Shown: in pieces, positions 8,189-15,370 of the stretch
Numbering within the stretch: position 1 is the first letter of the stretch
Layout: every line of letters starts with the position of its first letter
Assembly (NCBI GenBank): GCA_051648105.1
Contig: JBOFEN010000109.1
Span: forward strand, 1-28,900
Origin: UBA7332 sp051648105
GTDB taxonomy: Bacteria; Bacteroidota; Bacteroidia; Bacteroidales; UBA7332
Direction: 5' to 3'
DNA length: 28,900 nucleotides
Notes under the pieces: generated by a model
Seen by the model: the letters and a program-made list of their open reading frames with translations, nothing else
Database searches by the model: none
What the model was told of the DNA's origin: nothing
Translations under genes and position numbers: made by a program

Positions 8189-8710
8189 ATGAGATATATC
8201 CTAACCTTATCACTGCTCTTTATATGCTCTATCAGCTCTTTGCTAATAGGGCAGGTGAGAGATCATGGAAGATTATTCATAAACCCTCAGATAACTGGTC
8301 TGGATATTAGCCAAATCAAACAAGAGGATTACAAGACTGGAATAAACACATCCTTTGCCCTTGGCATGGGGGTGCTACTTACCGAGAGAATGGCAATCAT
8401 CGGCAACTTCGGTATGCAGATAAACAACCAAAACGATCAACGCAATAATAGTTTTCAAGTAGAGGGTGGTATTAGACTATACCTTATCAAACATTGGTAT
8501 GCTCAAGGTATGATTGGCTACCAAAAGAATATTGGAAATAACATAGCCTCAACAAAGAGACCAGACTTTGTACCTATAAGTGCTGAGACTGGTATATCTA
8601 TCTTTGCAAATAAGTGGTTTGCTATCGAACCTGGCGTTTATTGGAAATATAGTCTTGCTGACACATACAGACGATTTGGTTTCAAACTCGGCCTTGCTTT
8701 CTACCTATAA
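8189..8710 (+). CDS. Small outer-membrane beta-barrel protein
   Basis: A 173-aa protein starting MRYILTLSLLFICSISSLLIG, a signal peptide. The mature part alternates hydrophobic and polar residues in strand-like blocks rich in Gly and aromatic residues (MAIIGNFGMQI, VEGGIRLYLIKHWYAQGMIGYQ, FAIEPGVYWKYSL). It ends GFKLGLAFYL with an aromatic residue near the C-terminus, as outer-membrane barrels do. This pattern fits an 8-strand porin-like or OmpA-type barrel without a peptidoglycan-binding domain. ATG 8189 is chosen because it follows the upstream stop by 1 bp and begins a proper signal peptide; longer in-frame starts overlap the previous gene. The specific role is unknown. Confidence 0.8.
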   Translation: MRYILTLSLLFICSISSLLIGQVRDHGRLFINPQITGLDISQIKQEDYKTGINTSFALGMGVLLTERMAIIGNFGMQINNQNDQRNNSFQVEGGIRLYLIKHWYAQGMIGYQKNIGNNIASTKRPDFVPISAETGISIFANKWFAIEPGVYWKYSLADTYRRFGFKLGLAFYL

Positions 8711-8754
8711 GCTGAGTGTAAAGAGTAATAAGAATAAAAAGAAGAGATTTATAG

Positions 8755-9687
8755 ATGGCAAAGAAGAGTGGGACAACAAGAAGAACCCCAGCAAAATCAA
8801 AACCCAAAAGAAGATCAACTAAAAAGAGAAACTCTGAGGAGTCTCTTTCGTGGGGTGTAATTGCCATTATCACACTACTTCTAGTAGCTCTGATAGGTAT
8901 ATTCATACTTCGTCCAAAAGTAAAAGAGAACCTTCAAGGCAGCAAGAAAAGTACAAAGAGTGAGCAATACTCATCTTATAAATACGACTACAACAGTTGG
9001 CTAATGCCCGAGGAGTGCTTCGACAGAGAGGAGAATCTTATCAACCACTCTGCTTATCACATTTCATACAACAAAGAGTACAAGAATGCTAATTGGGTAG
9101 CATATAAACTTGTAGGCAACAAGCTTAGGGGTGCTCAACACAAAAGGGAGGATAAGTTCACTCCAGACCCAAAACTAAAACATAAACATACTACAAGCTC
9201 TGACTTCACCCGTTCAGGATATGACAGAGGACACCTTGCTCCTGCCGCCGATATGGCTTGGTCAAAGAGTACAATGAACGAGTCATTCTATATGACCAAC
9301 ATATCGCCACAAGACCCCAACTTCAATCGCGGAGTGTGGAAGAGACTAGAAGAGCAAACACGCAAGTGGGCAAAAACTGACTCTCTTCTTCTTATTATGA
9401 CTGGCCCAGTACTCACTCCAGGACTACCTCTGATGGGAAAGAGTGATATTGTAATTCCTGAATACTTCTACAAGGTGGTTGTAGATCCCGTTCCTCCAAT
9501 ACAGAAAGCCATCGCCTTCGTTATTCCAAACAAGGCGTCAAAAAGCTCTTTGAGAAAATATGCTGTTACAATAGATAGCGTAGAGAAGTTGACGGGCATA
9601 AACTTCATGGAGAGTATGCCTGATGGACTAGAAGATAGACTGGAAGGGAGTTTCAATCTCAAGGATTGGAACTGGTCTACGAACTAG
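8755..9687 (+). CDS. Membrane-anchored DNA/RNA non-specific endonuclease (NUC1 family)
   Basis: A 310-aa beta-beta-alpha-metal nuclease of the Serratia nuclease/NUC1 (PF01223) family, which cuts DNA and RNA with Mg2+. The signature is GYDRGHLAPAADM (155-167) with catalytic His160. Metal ligand Asn191 lies in NFNRGVWKRLEE, with the paired Glu at about 199. The N-terminus is unusual: residues 1-25 hold 12 Lys/Arg, then comes one hydrophobic anchor (about 33-53, WGVIAIITLLLVALIGIFIL). With a cytoplasmic basic tail, the nuclease domain would face the periplasm. It follows the small barrel gene by 44 bp. A role in degrading or importing external DNA is inferred from topology only. No inhibitor gene such as nuiA is seen. 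Confidence 0.93.
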   Translation: MAKKSGTTRRTPAKSKPKRRSTKKRNSEESLSWGVIAIITLLLVALIGIFILRPKVKENLQGSKKSTKSEQYSSYKYDYNSWLMPEECFDREENLINHSAYHISYNKEYKNANWVAYKLVGNKLRGAQHKREDKFTPDPKLKHKHTTSSDFTRSGYDRGHLAPAADMAWSKSTMNESFYMTNISPQDPNFNRGVWKRLEEQTRKWAKTDSLLLIMTGPVLTPGLPLMGKSDIVIPEYFYKVVVDPVPPIQKAIAFVIPNKASKSSLRKYAVTIDSVEKLTGINFMESMPDGLEDRLEGSFNLKDWNWSTN

Positions 9688-9725
9688 GATATAGGGACTA
9701 TTGAGCTTTATTAAGCACCTATATC
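9688..9725 (+). terminator. Possible weak terminator after nuclease gene
   Basis: GATATAGG (9688-9695) pairs with CCTATATC (9718-9725), and an inner GCTT/AAGC stem sits between. It directly follows the stop codon. The following sequence is A-rich rather than T-rich, so it may be only a stabilising 3' stem. Confidence 0.35.
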
Positions 9726-9746
9726 TGACAAAAAGAAAAAAAAGAG

Positions 9747-9777
9747 TTTGAGAATTAAAAGAATAGAGCTATTTTTG
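9747..9777 (+). promoter_or_regulatory. Promoter of trigger factor gene
   Basis: TTTG (9747-9750), 19 bp, then TATTTTTG (9770-9777): a full match to the Bacteroidota promoter. Transcription would start near 9784, giving a leader of about 45 nt that is A/T-rich (ATTAATTGTTATAATTTAAT), as is common for strongly translated genes in this phylum. Confidence 0.75.
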
Positions 9778-9829
9778 CACACTAATAGCTACGAACAAAT
9801 TAATTGTTATAATTTAATATACCGTCATA

Positions 9830-11191
9830 ATGAACGTTTTACAACAGAACATTGACAGCGTAAATGCAATCGTAAAGATTCAGGTTGAAAAGGCTGACTA
9901 CCAAGAGAGAGTTGAAAAATCTTTGCGCTCTTTCCGTCAGAAAGCAAATATCCCAGGTTTCCGTAAAGGAATGGCTCCTATGGGAATGATCAGAAAGATG
10001 TATCAAGCTGGTGCTGAAGGAGAAGAGATCAACAAACTAGTTACTGAGGCGCTTTTCGGACACATCCGCGAAAACAAATTGGAACTACTTGGTGAGCCAC
10101 TTCCTAACACAACTGTTCAAAAACCTATCGACTACTCTTCTGACGAAGCTTTCGAATTCTGTTTCGATATCGCTTTGGCTCCAGAGATCAACATAAACTT
10201 GTCAGCTGAAGATTGCGTAGATTACTACACTATCGACGTTAACGAGGAGCTTGTTAGCAAGCAAATCGAAATGTACGCTCAACGTACTGGTACTCCTGGT
10301 CAATTCGAGATCGTTGAAGATCGCGATATGGTTAAAGGTAACCTTGTTGAGATCGACGCTGAAGGTAACGTTATCGAAGGCGGTCTTACTGCTGAAGGTT
10401 CAGTTATCATGCCTTCATACTTCAAAAACGAAGAGGCTAAAGCTGCATTCCTAGGTAAGAAACTAGGTGATGTTATCTCTTTCGTTCCTCAAGAAGTTAC
10501 AGGTGGTAACGAGTACGAACTTTCTCACATCTTGAAGATCGAGAAAGAAGATGCTAAGAACTTCGCTGGTACTGTATCTTTCACTATCACTGAGATCACT
10601 CGCCAAGTGCCTCACGCTATCGACCAAGAGCTGTTTGATACAGTATTCGGTGCTGGCGTTTGCTCTAGCGAAGAGGAGTTCCGCGCTAAGACTCGCGAGA
10701 CTATCTCTGCTCAAATGACTCCAGACCAAGACTACAAATTCTGGATCGACGCTCGTCAATCTATCATGAACAAAGTTGGTGAACTAACTCTTCCAGCTGA
10801 ATTCTTGAAGCGTTGGTTGTTGGCTACAGACGAAAGCAAAACTGCTGAATCTATCGAAGCTGAATACCCACAAATGGTTAACGAACTATCTTGGCACTTG
10901 ATTAAAGAGGCTATAGCTAAGAGCGAAGGCGTTAAAGTTGAAGATGCTGACCTACAAGTTGTAGCTGAAGCGGCTGTTAAAGCTCAATTCGCACAATACG
11001 GTATGCCTGAGGTTCCTGCAGAGATGCTTAAAGAGTACTCAGCTCACATGCTTAAAGATGAGAAATCTCGTCGTAACCTAATCGAGCAAGCTGTTGAGAA
11101 CAAGATCCGTGATGCTGTTAAAGCAAAAGTTTCTTTGAACAACAAAACAGTTACTGTAGAAGAGTTCAACGCTATGTTCCAACAAGCGTAA
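9830..11191 (+). CDS. tig: Trigger factor (ribosome-associated chaperone)
   Basis: Trigger factor binds ribosomal protein L23 at the exit tunnel and shields nascent chains. The 453-aa length is usual for the phylum. The ribosome-binding domain comes first, with the GFRKGMAP loop at residues 43-50. The central region (about 150-245) corresponds to the FKBP-like domain, and the C-terminal helical chaperone arms follow. Codon use differs clearly from neighbours: GCT, GTT, GGT, CGT, AAC, GAC, TAC and ATC dominate and AGA/ATA are rare, as expected of a very highly expressed gene. It has its own promoter and a perfect terminator, so it is monocistronic. No clpP or clpX lies beside it. Confidence 0.96.
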   Translation: MNVLQQNIDSVNAIVKIQVEKADYQERVEKSLRSFRQKANIPGFRKGMAPMGMIRKMYQAGAEGEEINKLVTEALFGHIRENKLELLGEPLPNTTVQKPIDYSSDEAFEFCFDIALAPEININLSAEDCVDYYTIDVNEELVSKQIEMYAQRTGTPGQFEIVEDRDMVKGNLVEIDAEGNVIEGGLTAEGSVIMPSYFKNEEAKAAFLGKKLGDVISFVPQEVTGGNEYELSHILKIEKEDAKNFAGTVSFTITEITRQVPHAIDQELFDTVFGAGVCSSEEEFRAKTRETISAQMTPDQDYKFWIDARQSIMNKVGELTLPAEFLKRWLLATDESKTAESIEAEYPQMVNELSWHLIKEAIAKSEGVKVEDADLQVVAEAAVKAQFAQYGMPEVPAEMLKEYSAHMLKDEKSRRNLIEQAVENKIRDAVKAKVSLNNKTVTVEEFNAMFQQA

Positions 11192-11212
11192 TCTCTCATA
11201 GATACATAATAT

Positions 11213-11260
11213 AGAAAAGCGACAAAGCTAACTAATCAATAGTGGCTTTGTCGCTTTTCT
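11213..11260 (+). terminator. Intrinsic terminator of tig
   Basis: A perfect 16-bp stem (11213-11228 with 11245-11260; core GCGACAAAGC/GCTTTGTCGC) with a 16-nt loop starts 21 bp after the tig stop. The 3' arm itself ends in GCTTTTCT followed by TATAT, supplying the U-rich stretch. Confidence 0.8.
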
Positions 11261-11295
11261 TATATACCTAGCACTCAAAAAGAGCTAATAAAACA

Positions 11296-11329
11296 AGAAG
11301 GCCAAAGCATTCACATGCTCTGGCCTTCT
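11296..11329 (-). terminator. Intrinsic terminator of the outer-membrane protein gene
   Basis: AGAAGGCCA (11296-11304) pairs with TGGCCTTCT (11321-11329), and an inner AGCAT/ATGCT stem is separated by one mismatch. Read on the minus strand it is followed by TGTTTTATT, so it suits the gene ending at 11439. It stands tail to tail with the tig terminator. Confidence 0.65.
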
Positions 11330-11438
11330 GATTAAATATTTATCATGTTCTTTGTTGTTTAACGTCGGTTGCTAAGTAACTATTTTAAATCTAAACCTCC
11401 AAAACTATTCAATCTAATTAAATAAATGAGAGCCTCAT

Positions 11439-14228
11439 TTAGCTTTTCTTAAATATTCTAAGGTCATAAACGCAAGAAATCATATAGTATGGCTTTAATA
11501 CGTTATATGACTGATCCTCAAAATAGGTATCTGTAACGCTTCGTGCCAACGCCTTATTCTCTCTCAAAATATCGAATGCTGAGATCTTTACCTCAAGAGC
11601 CTTACTCTTTAAGAACTTCTTACCTACAGAAGCATTCAACATAGATATGTGTTCATTATATCCATCCGAGAGACCACTATATGACTGATAAGTAAAGATA
11701 CCCTCAAAGGTAAAACCTCTCCAAAACTCCCACGCTAACTTAGAGGTTGCTACCTGCTGCAAGTATCTATTATTCTCCTCACTCTTTAGTGTGTTCCTTG
11801 CAAAGTTGAAGCGTGAATTATAGCTTAGCGTAAAGTCCAACTTATCACTTATATTACTACTCAATATCACACTCGGGCTAACCCTAAACTCATTTGTGGT
11901 CAACTTCTGATAATTATAGAGCCCTGGAAGACGATTATAGAGAAGCGAAGTGGAGATATTCACATTACTCCTTAACACATCAAGTGGAAACCCAAAGGTC
12001 ATCAAAAGGTTTGTATTCCAATTACCACTCACATTCTCTGGTCGTGTCAGCTGTGCACCCTTATCAAGAGTTATTCCTCCACCTAGATCCATAGGCTCAT
12101 CTGCTACTATAGTGTGAGAAGATATATAGTTATTCACCATAGTACCACCCAACATAACCAATAGAGTCTTGCCATCTGATCGTGTCAATGTATATCTCAA
12201 CGATCCACTATAACTATTCTCCTGCTTCAAGTTAGGATTACCAGTTGTCATGCTAAGTGGATTACTCTCATCTATCACCTCTTGAAGCTGACTCACCGAA
12301 GGCTCATTAGTAGAAGCCCTAAACTGAAGCCTAAAAGAGTTCTGCTGATCCAACTTATAGTCAGCCCTCAAGTGCGGAAGGATAGTGAAGAACGTTCTAT
12401 CTAGACTACTCTCAGAAGGAAATATCTGATCATTCATCAGCTTTGCATACTGCATATCAACCGAGAACATAGCACTCAACTTACTTCCATTCCGATACCT
12501 AACACCAGCACCCACAACTTGAGTAATATAGTCACTACTATACTTATTTGATAGAGCACTATCCATTAGAGCCAAATGAGGATTCGCATCAGCCAAACGA
12601 TTGTATGTTATCCTCTCTAGATCACTATTATTGTAATTAACCCTATAGGTAGCCTGAAGCGTTGCAAACTTAGAGAGCGGCTCTGAGTAGTGAACATTAG
12701 CCCTTAAACGAACAACATCCCTATCACTAATCTTCTCCCTCCTAACTGTATCAACACGATCATCCACACCACTACCGTACACACTCATCAGTGAGTAGTA
12801 AGGATTATTCCCCTCATTGTTTGTCAATCCACCATTGACCCCTATAGAGAAGCTTCTGCCCCTCTTGCTAAAACCTCGCCTCCAAACCAGATCACCTCCT
12901 AGAGTATAAGCATTAGTTGTACTACTATTAGTTATCTCACTCCTATTTGAAGCAACTCCATCATAAAGAGTCGAAGCATCACTTATGCTACTGCTACTAT
13001 TATCCTGAAAACTAAAGGAGGGCGTAAAGCGGATAGTATTCCTATCATTGATCTTCCAATCCATCCTAAGATTAAACCTATGGTTTAAATTATCAACCTC
13101 CTTGTCATATATCTCCTCATAAGTACGTATACCCCTACTCTCATCGAAGAATTGCCTTACATTATTACCATAGTTAAGGTTTTCACTCTGATTAAAAAAG
13201 TAACTAGCAGTGATATCCATAGAGTTAAACAACCTATCTGTATAGTTAAAACCTATGGCATTCGTATTAGTCACACCTTGTAGCTGACCTATCATAAAGT
13301 TCTGACCAGAACCTCCACCTCTTGGTCCACCAGGTCCACCACCAGGTCCTCTACGCTGACCACCTTGAGCACTCATCACTCCTGCAAGATCCTCCTGCGA
13401 GAAGTTCTGCTGATTCACATTATTAGACATACCCAAGATAGAGATCCTCCTATCACCGTTGAATATATTCACATTCGCACCAGCTTGATACCTACCCTCT
13501 GTACCATATCCAGCTGAGAGCTTACCAAAGATACTACTACTATTACGCCCTCTAGTAACGATATTTATAGCCTTCTGACTATTACCATCATCGAACCCAG
13601 TCAGCTCACTCTGCTCACTCATCTTGTCAAAGACCTGGATACTCTCAACAATATCAGCAGGCAGATTGCGCAAAGCAAGCGTAGGGTCACCCTCGAAGAA
13701 AGGCTTTCCATCCACCAATACCCGACGCACCTGCTCACCTTGAGCCTGAACTGTACCATTCTCTACAACTATACCAGGCATTTTAGTCAACAACTGCTCA
13801 GTGCTGCTTCCCGCCATAGTCTTAAAAGCAGAGGCATTATACGAGAGCGTATCAGCAATCTGCGTAGCCCTTATTGCACGCCCCTGAGCAGTCACCTCAG
13901 ATAGATGCTGACTCTCTTCACTCAATCTAATATCACCTAGGTTGCGACCCTTAGACTTTATGTCCACCTCCCTTGTATATGGTTTAAATCCAATAAAGGT
14001 AACAGTTATGAGCTGCTTGCCATCATCTACACCATTAACCACAAACTCACCCTTGTCATTAGAGGTTGAGAAGTGAGGTGCTGTGCCCTGCCTATCTTGT
14101 ATCTTTATTGTTGCTCCATGAAGAGGATAGCCCGATGACGACTCCAAAACCCTACCTGTGACACTCCTCTGTGCCGACACCCCCAAGGCTATGTTAATAA
14201 GTAAAACTATTGATAAAAACCTGCCCAT
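11439..14228 (-). CDS. TonB-dependent-receptor-like outer-membrane beta-barrel protein
   Basis: A 929-aa protein with a signal peptide (MGRFLSIVLLINIALGVSAQ). A carboxypeptidase-regulatory-like beta-sandwich follows at about residues 21-103 (SVTGRVLESSSGYPLHGATI). Next is a plug-like region at about 120-228 (LTKMPGIVVENG, RRVLVDGKPFFEGDP, ADIVESIQVFDKMSEQSELTGFDDG), then a long barrel ending in KPYYMISCVYDLRIF. This is the CarboxypepD_reg plus outer-membrane beta-barrel type (PF14905-like), not SusC: no SusD partner is nearby. A Gly/Arg/Pro-rich loop (residues 289-308) interrupts the first barrel strands. Its ligand is unknown. It is monocistronic, with a terminator at 11296-11329 and a 720-bp upstream region containing a phased palindrome array. 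Confidence 0.88.
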   Translation of the reverse strand: MGRFLSIVLLINIALGVSAQRSVTGRVLESSSGYPLHGATIKIQDRQGTAPHFSTSNDKGEFVVNGVDDGKQLITVTFIGFKPYTREVDIKSKGRNLGDIRLSEESQHLSEVTAQGRAIRATQIADTLSYNASAFKTMAGSSTEQLLTKMPGIVVENGTVQAQGEQVRRVLVDGKPFFEGDPTLALRNLPADIVESIQVFDKMSEQSELTGFDDGNSQKAINIVTRGRNSSSIFGKLSAGYGTEGRYQAGANVNIFNGDRRISILGMSNNVNQQNFSQEDLAGVMSAQGGQRRGPGGGPGGPRGGGSGQNFMIGQLQGVTNTNAIGFNYTDRLFNSMDITASYFFNQSENLNYGNNVRQFFDESRGIRTYEEIYDKEVDNLNHRFNLRMDWKINDRNTIRFTPSFSFQDNSSSSISDASTLYDGVASNRSEITNSSTTNAYTLGGDLVWRRGFSKRGRSFSIGVNGGLTNNEGNNPYYSLMSVYGSGVDDRVDTVRREKISDRDVVRLRANVHYSEPLSKFATLQATYRVNYNNSDLERITYNRLADANPHLALMDSALSNKYSSDYITQVVGAGVRYRNGSKLSAMFSVDMQYAKLMNDQIFPSESSLDRTFFTILPHLRADYKLDQQNSFRLQFRASTNEPSVSQLQEVIDESNPLSMTTGNPNLKQENSYSGSLRYTLTRSDGKTLLVMLGGTMVNNYISSHTIVADEPMDLGGGITLDKGAQLTRPENVSGNWNTNLLMTFGFPLDVLRSNVNISTSLLYNRLPGLYNYQKLTTNEFRVSPSVILSSNISDKLDFTLSYNSRFNFARNTLKSEENNRYLQQVATSKLAWEFWRGFTFEGIFTYQSYSGLSDGYNEHISMLNASVGKKFLKSKALEVKISAFDILRENKALARSVTDTYFEDQSYNVLKPYYMISCVYDLRIFKKS

Positions 14229-14490
14229 CTAATTATACTGTTTTTCGATTAAATAGAGCCTTCGTTAATCGAGACCCTAGGGTTAGACCAATAAAAGTAT
14301 AGAAGGTTTAAAAACAATATATAAAGAGAAACAATCGACCTATTAACCTATCCACATCCTCAATTTTACAATTTAGAACCACAGATCAATCCAACCAAAC
14401 CTAGAGTCACAAAAGAAAGTAGACACCACTAAGCAAGCAACTACAACACAAACAGTAATCATCTATCCTTTTCACACTATGCAACTCCAA

Positions 14491-14572
14491 AAACACGTAC
14501 GTATTTATCTCGAAATACGTACGTATTCTAATCAAAATACGTACGTACTTTACCACAAATACGTACGTATAT
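14491..14572. repeat. Four phased 16-bp palindromes, exact 22-bp period
   Basis: Copies lie at 14491-14506, 14513-14528, 14535-14550 and 14557-14572. The consensus AAATACGTACGTATTT is a perfect palindrome. Each copy departs from it at exactly one base, always outside the invariant ACGTACGT core. The 6-bp spacers (atctcg, taatca, taccac) are unrelated. A period of 22 bp is close to two helical turns, so all sites face nearly the same side. This looks like an array of binding sites for a dimeric DNA-binding protein; which gene it controls is not evident. Confidence 0.85.
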
Positions 14573-14773
14573 AGAAAGTAGCAGAATTGCCATACGCAAG
14601 ATACTATTTATCAGACATATACCAGAAGAGACCCACAGCTACAGAGTGACAGTTCATACTCAAAACATAGATACTTTGTTAGTGAGATATATGCAGTATC
14701 GTTACCCCCAATTCATAATGAGAGTAATTATATAGGATTGTCAATATTAGTAGTCATATTAACAAAAAAACAA

Positions 14774-14812
14774 TAGCCTCTCAGATTGAGTTATCATCAA
14801 TCTGAGAGGCTA
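14774..14812 (-). terminator. Second strong hairpin downstream of rpmE2
   Basis: A perfect 16-bp stem (14774-14789 with 14797-14812; TAGCCTCTCAGATTGA and its complement) with a 7-nt loop. On the minus strand it is followed by TTGTTTTTTTG, a good U-tail, so it ends transcripts moving leftwards. It lies 60 bp beyond the first rpmE2 hairpin. Confidence 0.75.
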
Positions 14813-14871
14813 AAAAAGTAACTCTTCTATATATCCAACCCAATAGTCAAGGTTGAACTATCAAGTCGTCT

Positions 14872-14922
14872 GATATAATAAAAGCGATTCAAACACAAGG
14901 CTTGAATCGCTTCTATTATATC
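14872..14922 (-). terminator. Intrinsic terminator of rpmE2
   Basis: AAGCGATTCAA (14882-14892) pairs with TTGAATCGCTT (14902-14912) around a 9-nt loop. After one mismatch a further 9 bp pair (GATATAATA/TATTATATC). On the minus strand the core stem is followed by TTATTATAT. It lies 26 bp after the rpmE2 stop. Confidence 0.75.
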
Positions 14923-14948
14923 GTTTATCGAAACTCGAAGAAGTAAGA

Positions 14949-15200
14949 TTACTTCTTGCGGCTTCCGTAACGGTTCATGAACTTGTCTACACGACCTGCA
15001 GTATCAACAAGAGTTTGCTTACCTGTGTAGAATGGGTGAGACGTATTAGAGATATCCAATTTGATAACTGGGTACTCAACTCCATCAACTTCTAGAGTTT
15101 CACGAGTGTTAGCGCAAGAGCGAGAGATAAATACGTCACCGTTAGTCATATCCTTGAATGCTACCGCACGGTAGTTCGATGGATGAAGTTCTTTTTTCAT
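14949..15200 (-). CDS. rpmE2: 50S ribosomal protein L31, type B
   Basis: An 83-aa ribosomal protein starting MKKELHPSNYRAVAFKDMTN, with the L31 signature SNTSHPFYTGKQ at about residues 51-62 and a basic C-terminus (NRYGSRKK). It has only one Cys (in SCANTRE), so it lacks the CxxC zinc ligands of type-A L31. It is the zinc-independent form that many bacteria use alone or under zinc limitation. The ATG at 15200 is chosen over an in-frame upstream ATG at 15287, because that longer version would cover the promoter and match no L31. It has its own promoter, an 11-bp palindrome inside that promoter, and its own terminator. Confidence 0.95.
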   Translation of the reverse strand: MKKELHPSNYRAVAFKDMTNGDVFISRSCANTRETLEVDGVEYPVIKLDISNTSHPFYTGKQTLVDTAGRVDKFMNRYGSRKK

Positions 15201-15256
15201 AACCTGTATTGTTGCTTTAATTAAATAATCAATTTGGTCGAGTGGTAAATGGCTCG

Positions 15257-15288
15257 CAAATGTACCTACTTTTAGGCAATTTGCCAAA
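15257..15288 (-). promoter_or_regulatory. Promoter of rpmE2 with a palindromic spacer
   Basis: On the minus strand TTTG (15285-15288), 20 bp, then TACATTTG (15257-15264), a full promoter match. The spacer holds the palindrome GGCAAaTTGCC (15275-15285), placed where a repressor would block RNA polymerase. The transcript leader would be about 50 nt. Confidence 0.7.
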
Positions 15289-15329
15289 CATTTGGTCGAT
15301 TAAAAGCTGAACTGCAAATATTTTAACAA

Positions 15330-15356
15330 CAAGAGGGAGAGAATACTCACCTCTTG
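15330..15356 (-). terminator. Possible terminator of secA
   Basis: On the minus strand CAAGAGG pairs with CCTCTTG around a 13-nt loop, 14 bp after the secA stop, followed by TTGTTAAAATATTT. The stem is short but the placement and T-rich tail fit. Confidence 0.45.
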
Positions 15357-15370
15357 CTGTCAATAGAATA

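Larger units (their letters stand above)
14229..14948. other. 720-bp non-coding region between the outer-membrane protein gene and rpmE2
   Basis: No convincing gene is present. From left to right it holds the upstream region of the 14228 gene, with a 10-bp palindrome ACCCTAGGGT (14274-14283) and a poor TACTTTTA promoter candidate at about 14297. It then holds four phased 16-bp palindromes (14491-14572), a featureless AT-rich stretch (14573-14773), and two strong minus-strand hairpins (14774-14812 and 14872-14922). A 31-codon ATG reading frame (14479-14574) crosses the palindromes but looks accidental. Confidence 0.7.

Noticed and set aside
11439..14228. SusC of a polysaccharide utilisation locus
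   Set aside because: No SusD, glycoside hydrolase or hybrid sensor is nearby, and the barrel is of the shorter CarboxypepD_reg/OMP_b-brl type.
14491..14572. CRISPR-like array
   Set aside because: Units are 16 bp with 6-bp spacers, far shorter than any CRISPR repeat or spacer, and no cas genes are present.
14479..14574. 31-codon ATG reading frame running through the palindrome array
   Set aside because: The 22-bp repeat is not a multiple of three, so the repeats give different peptides in each copy. No promoter or signal is seen, and the palindromes explain the conservation better.
15201..15287. 29-residue N-terminal extension of L31
   Set aside because: It spans the rpmE2 promoter and leader; all L31 type-B proteins begin near MKKELHP.
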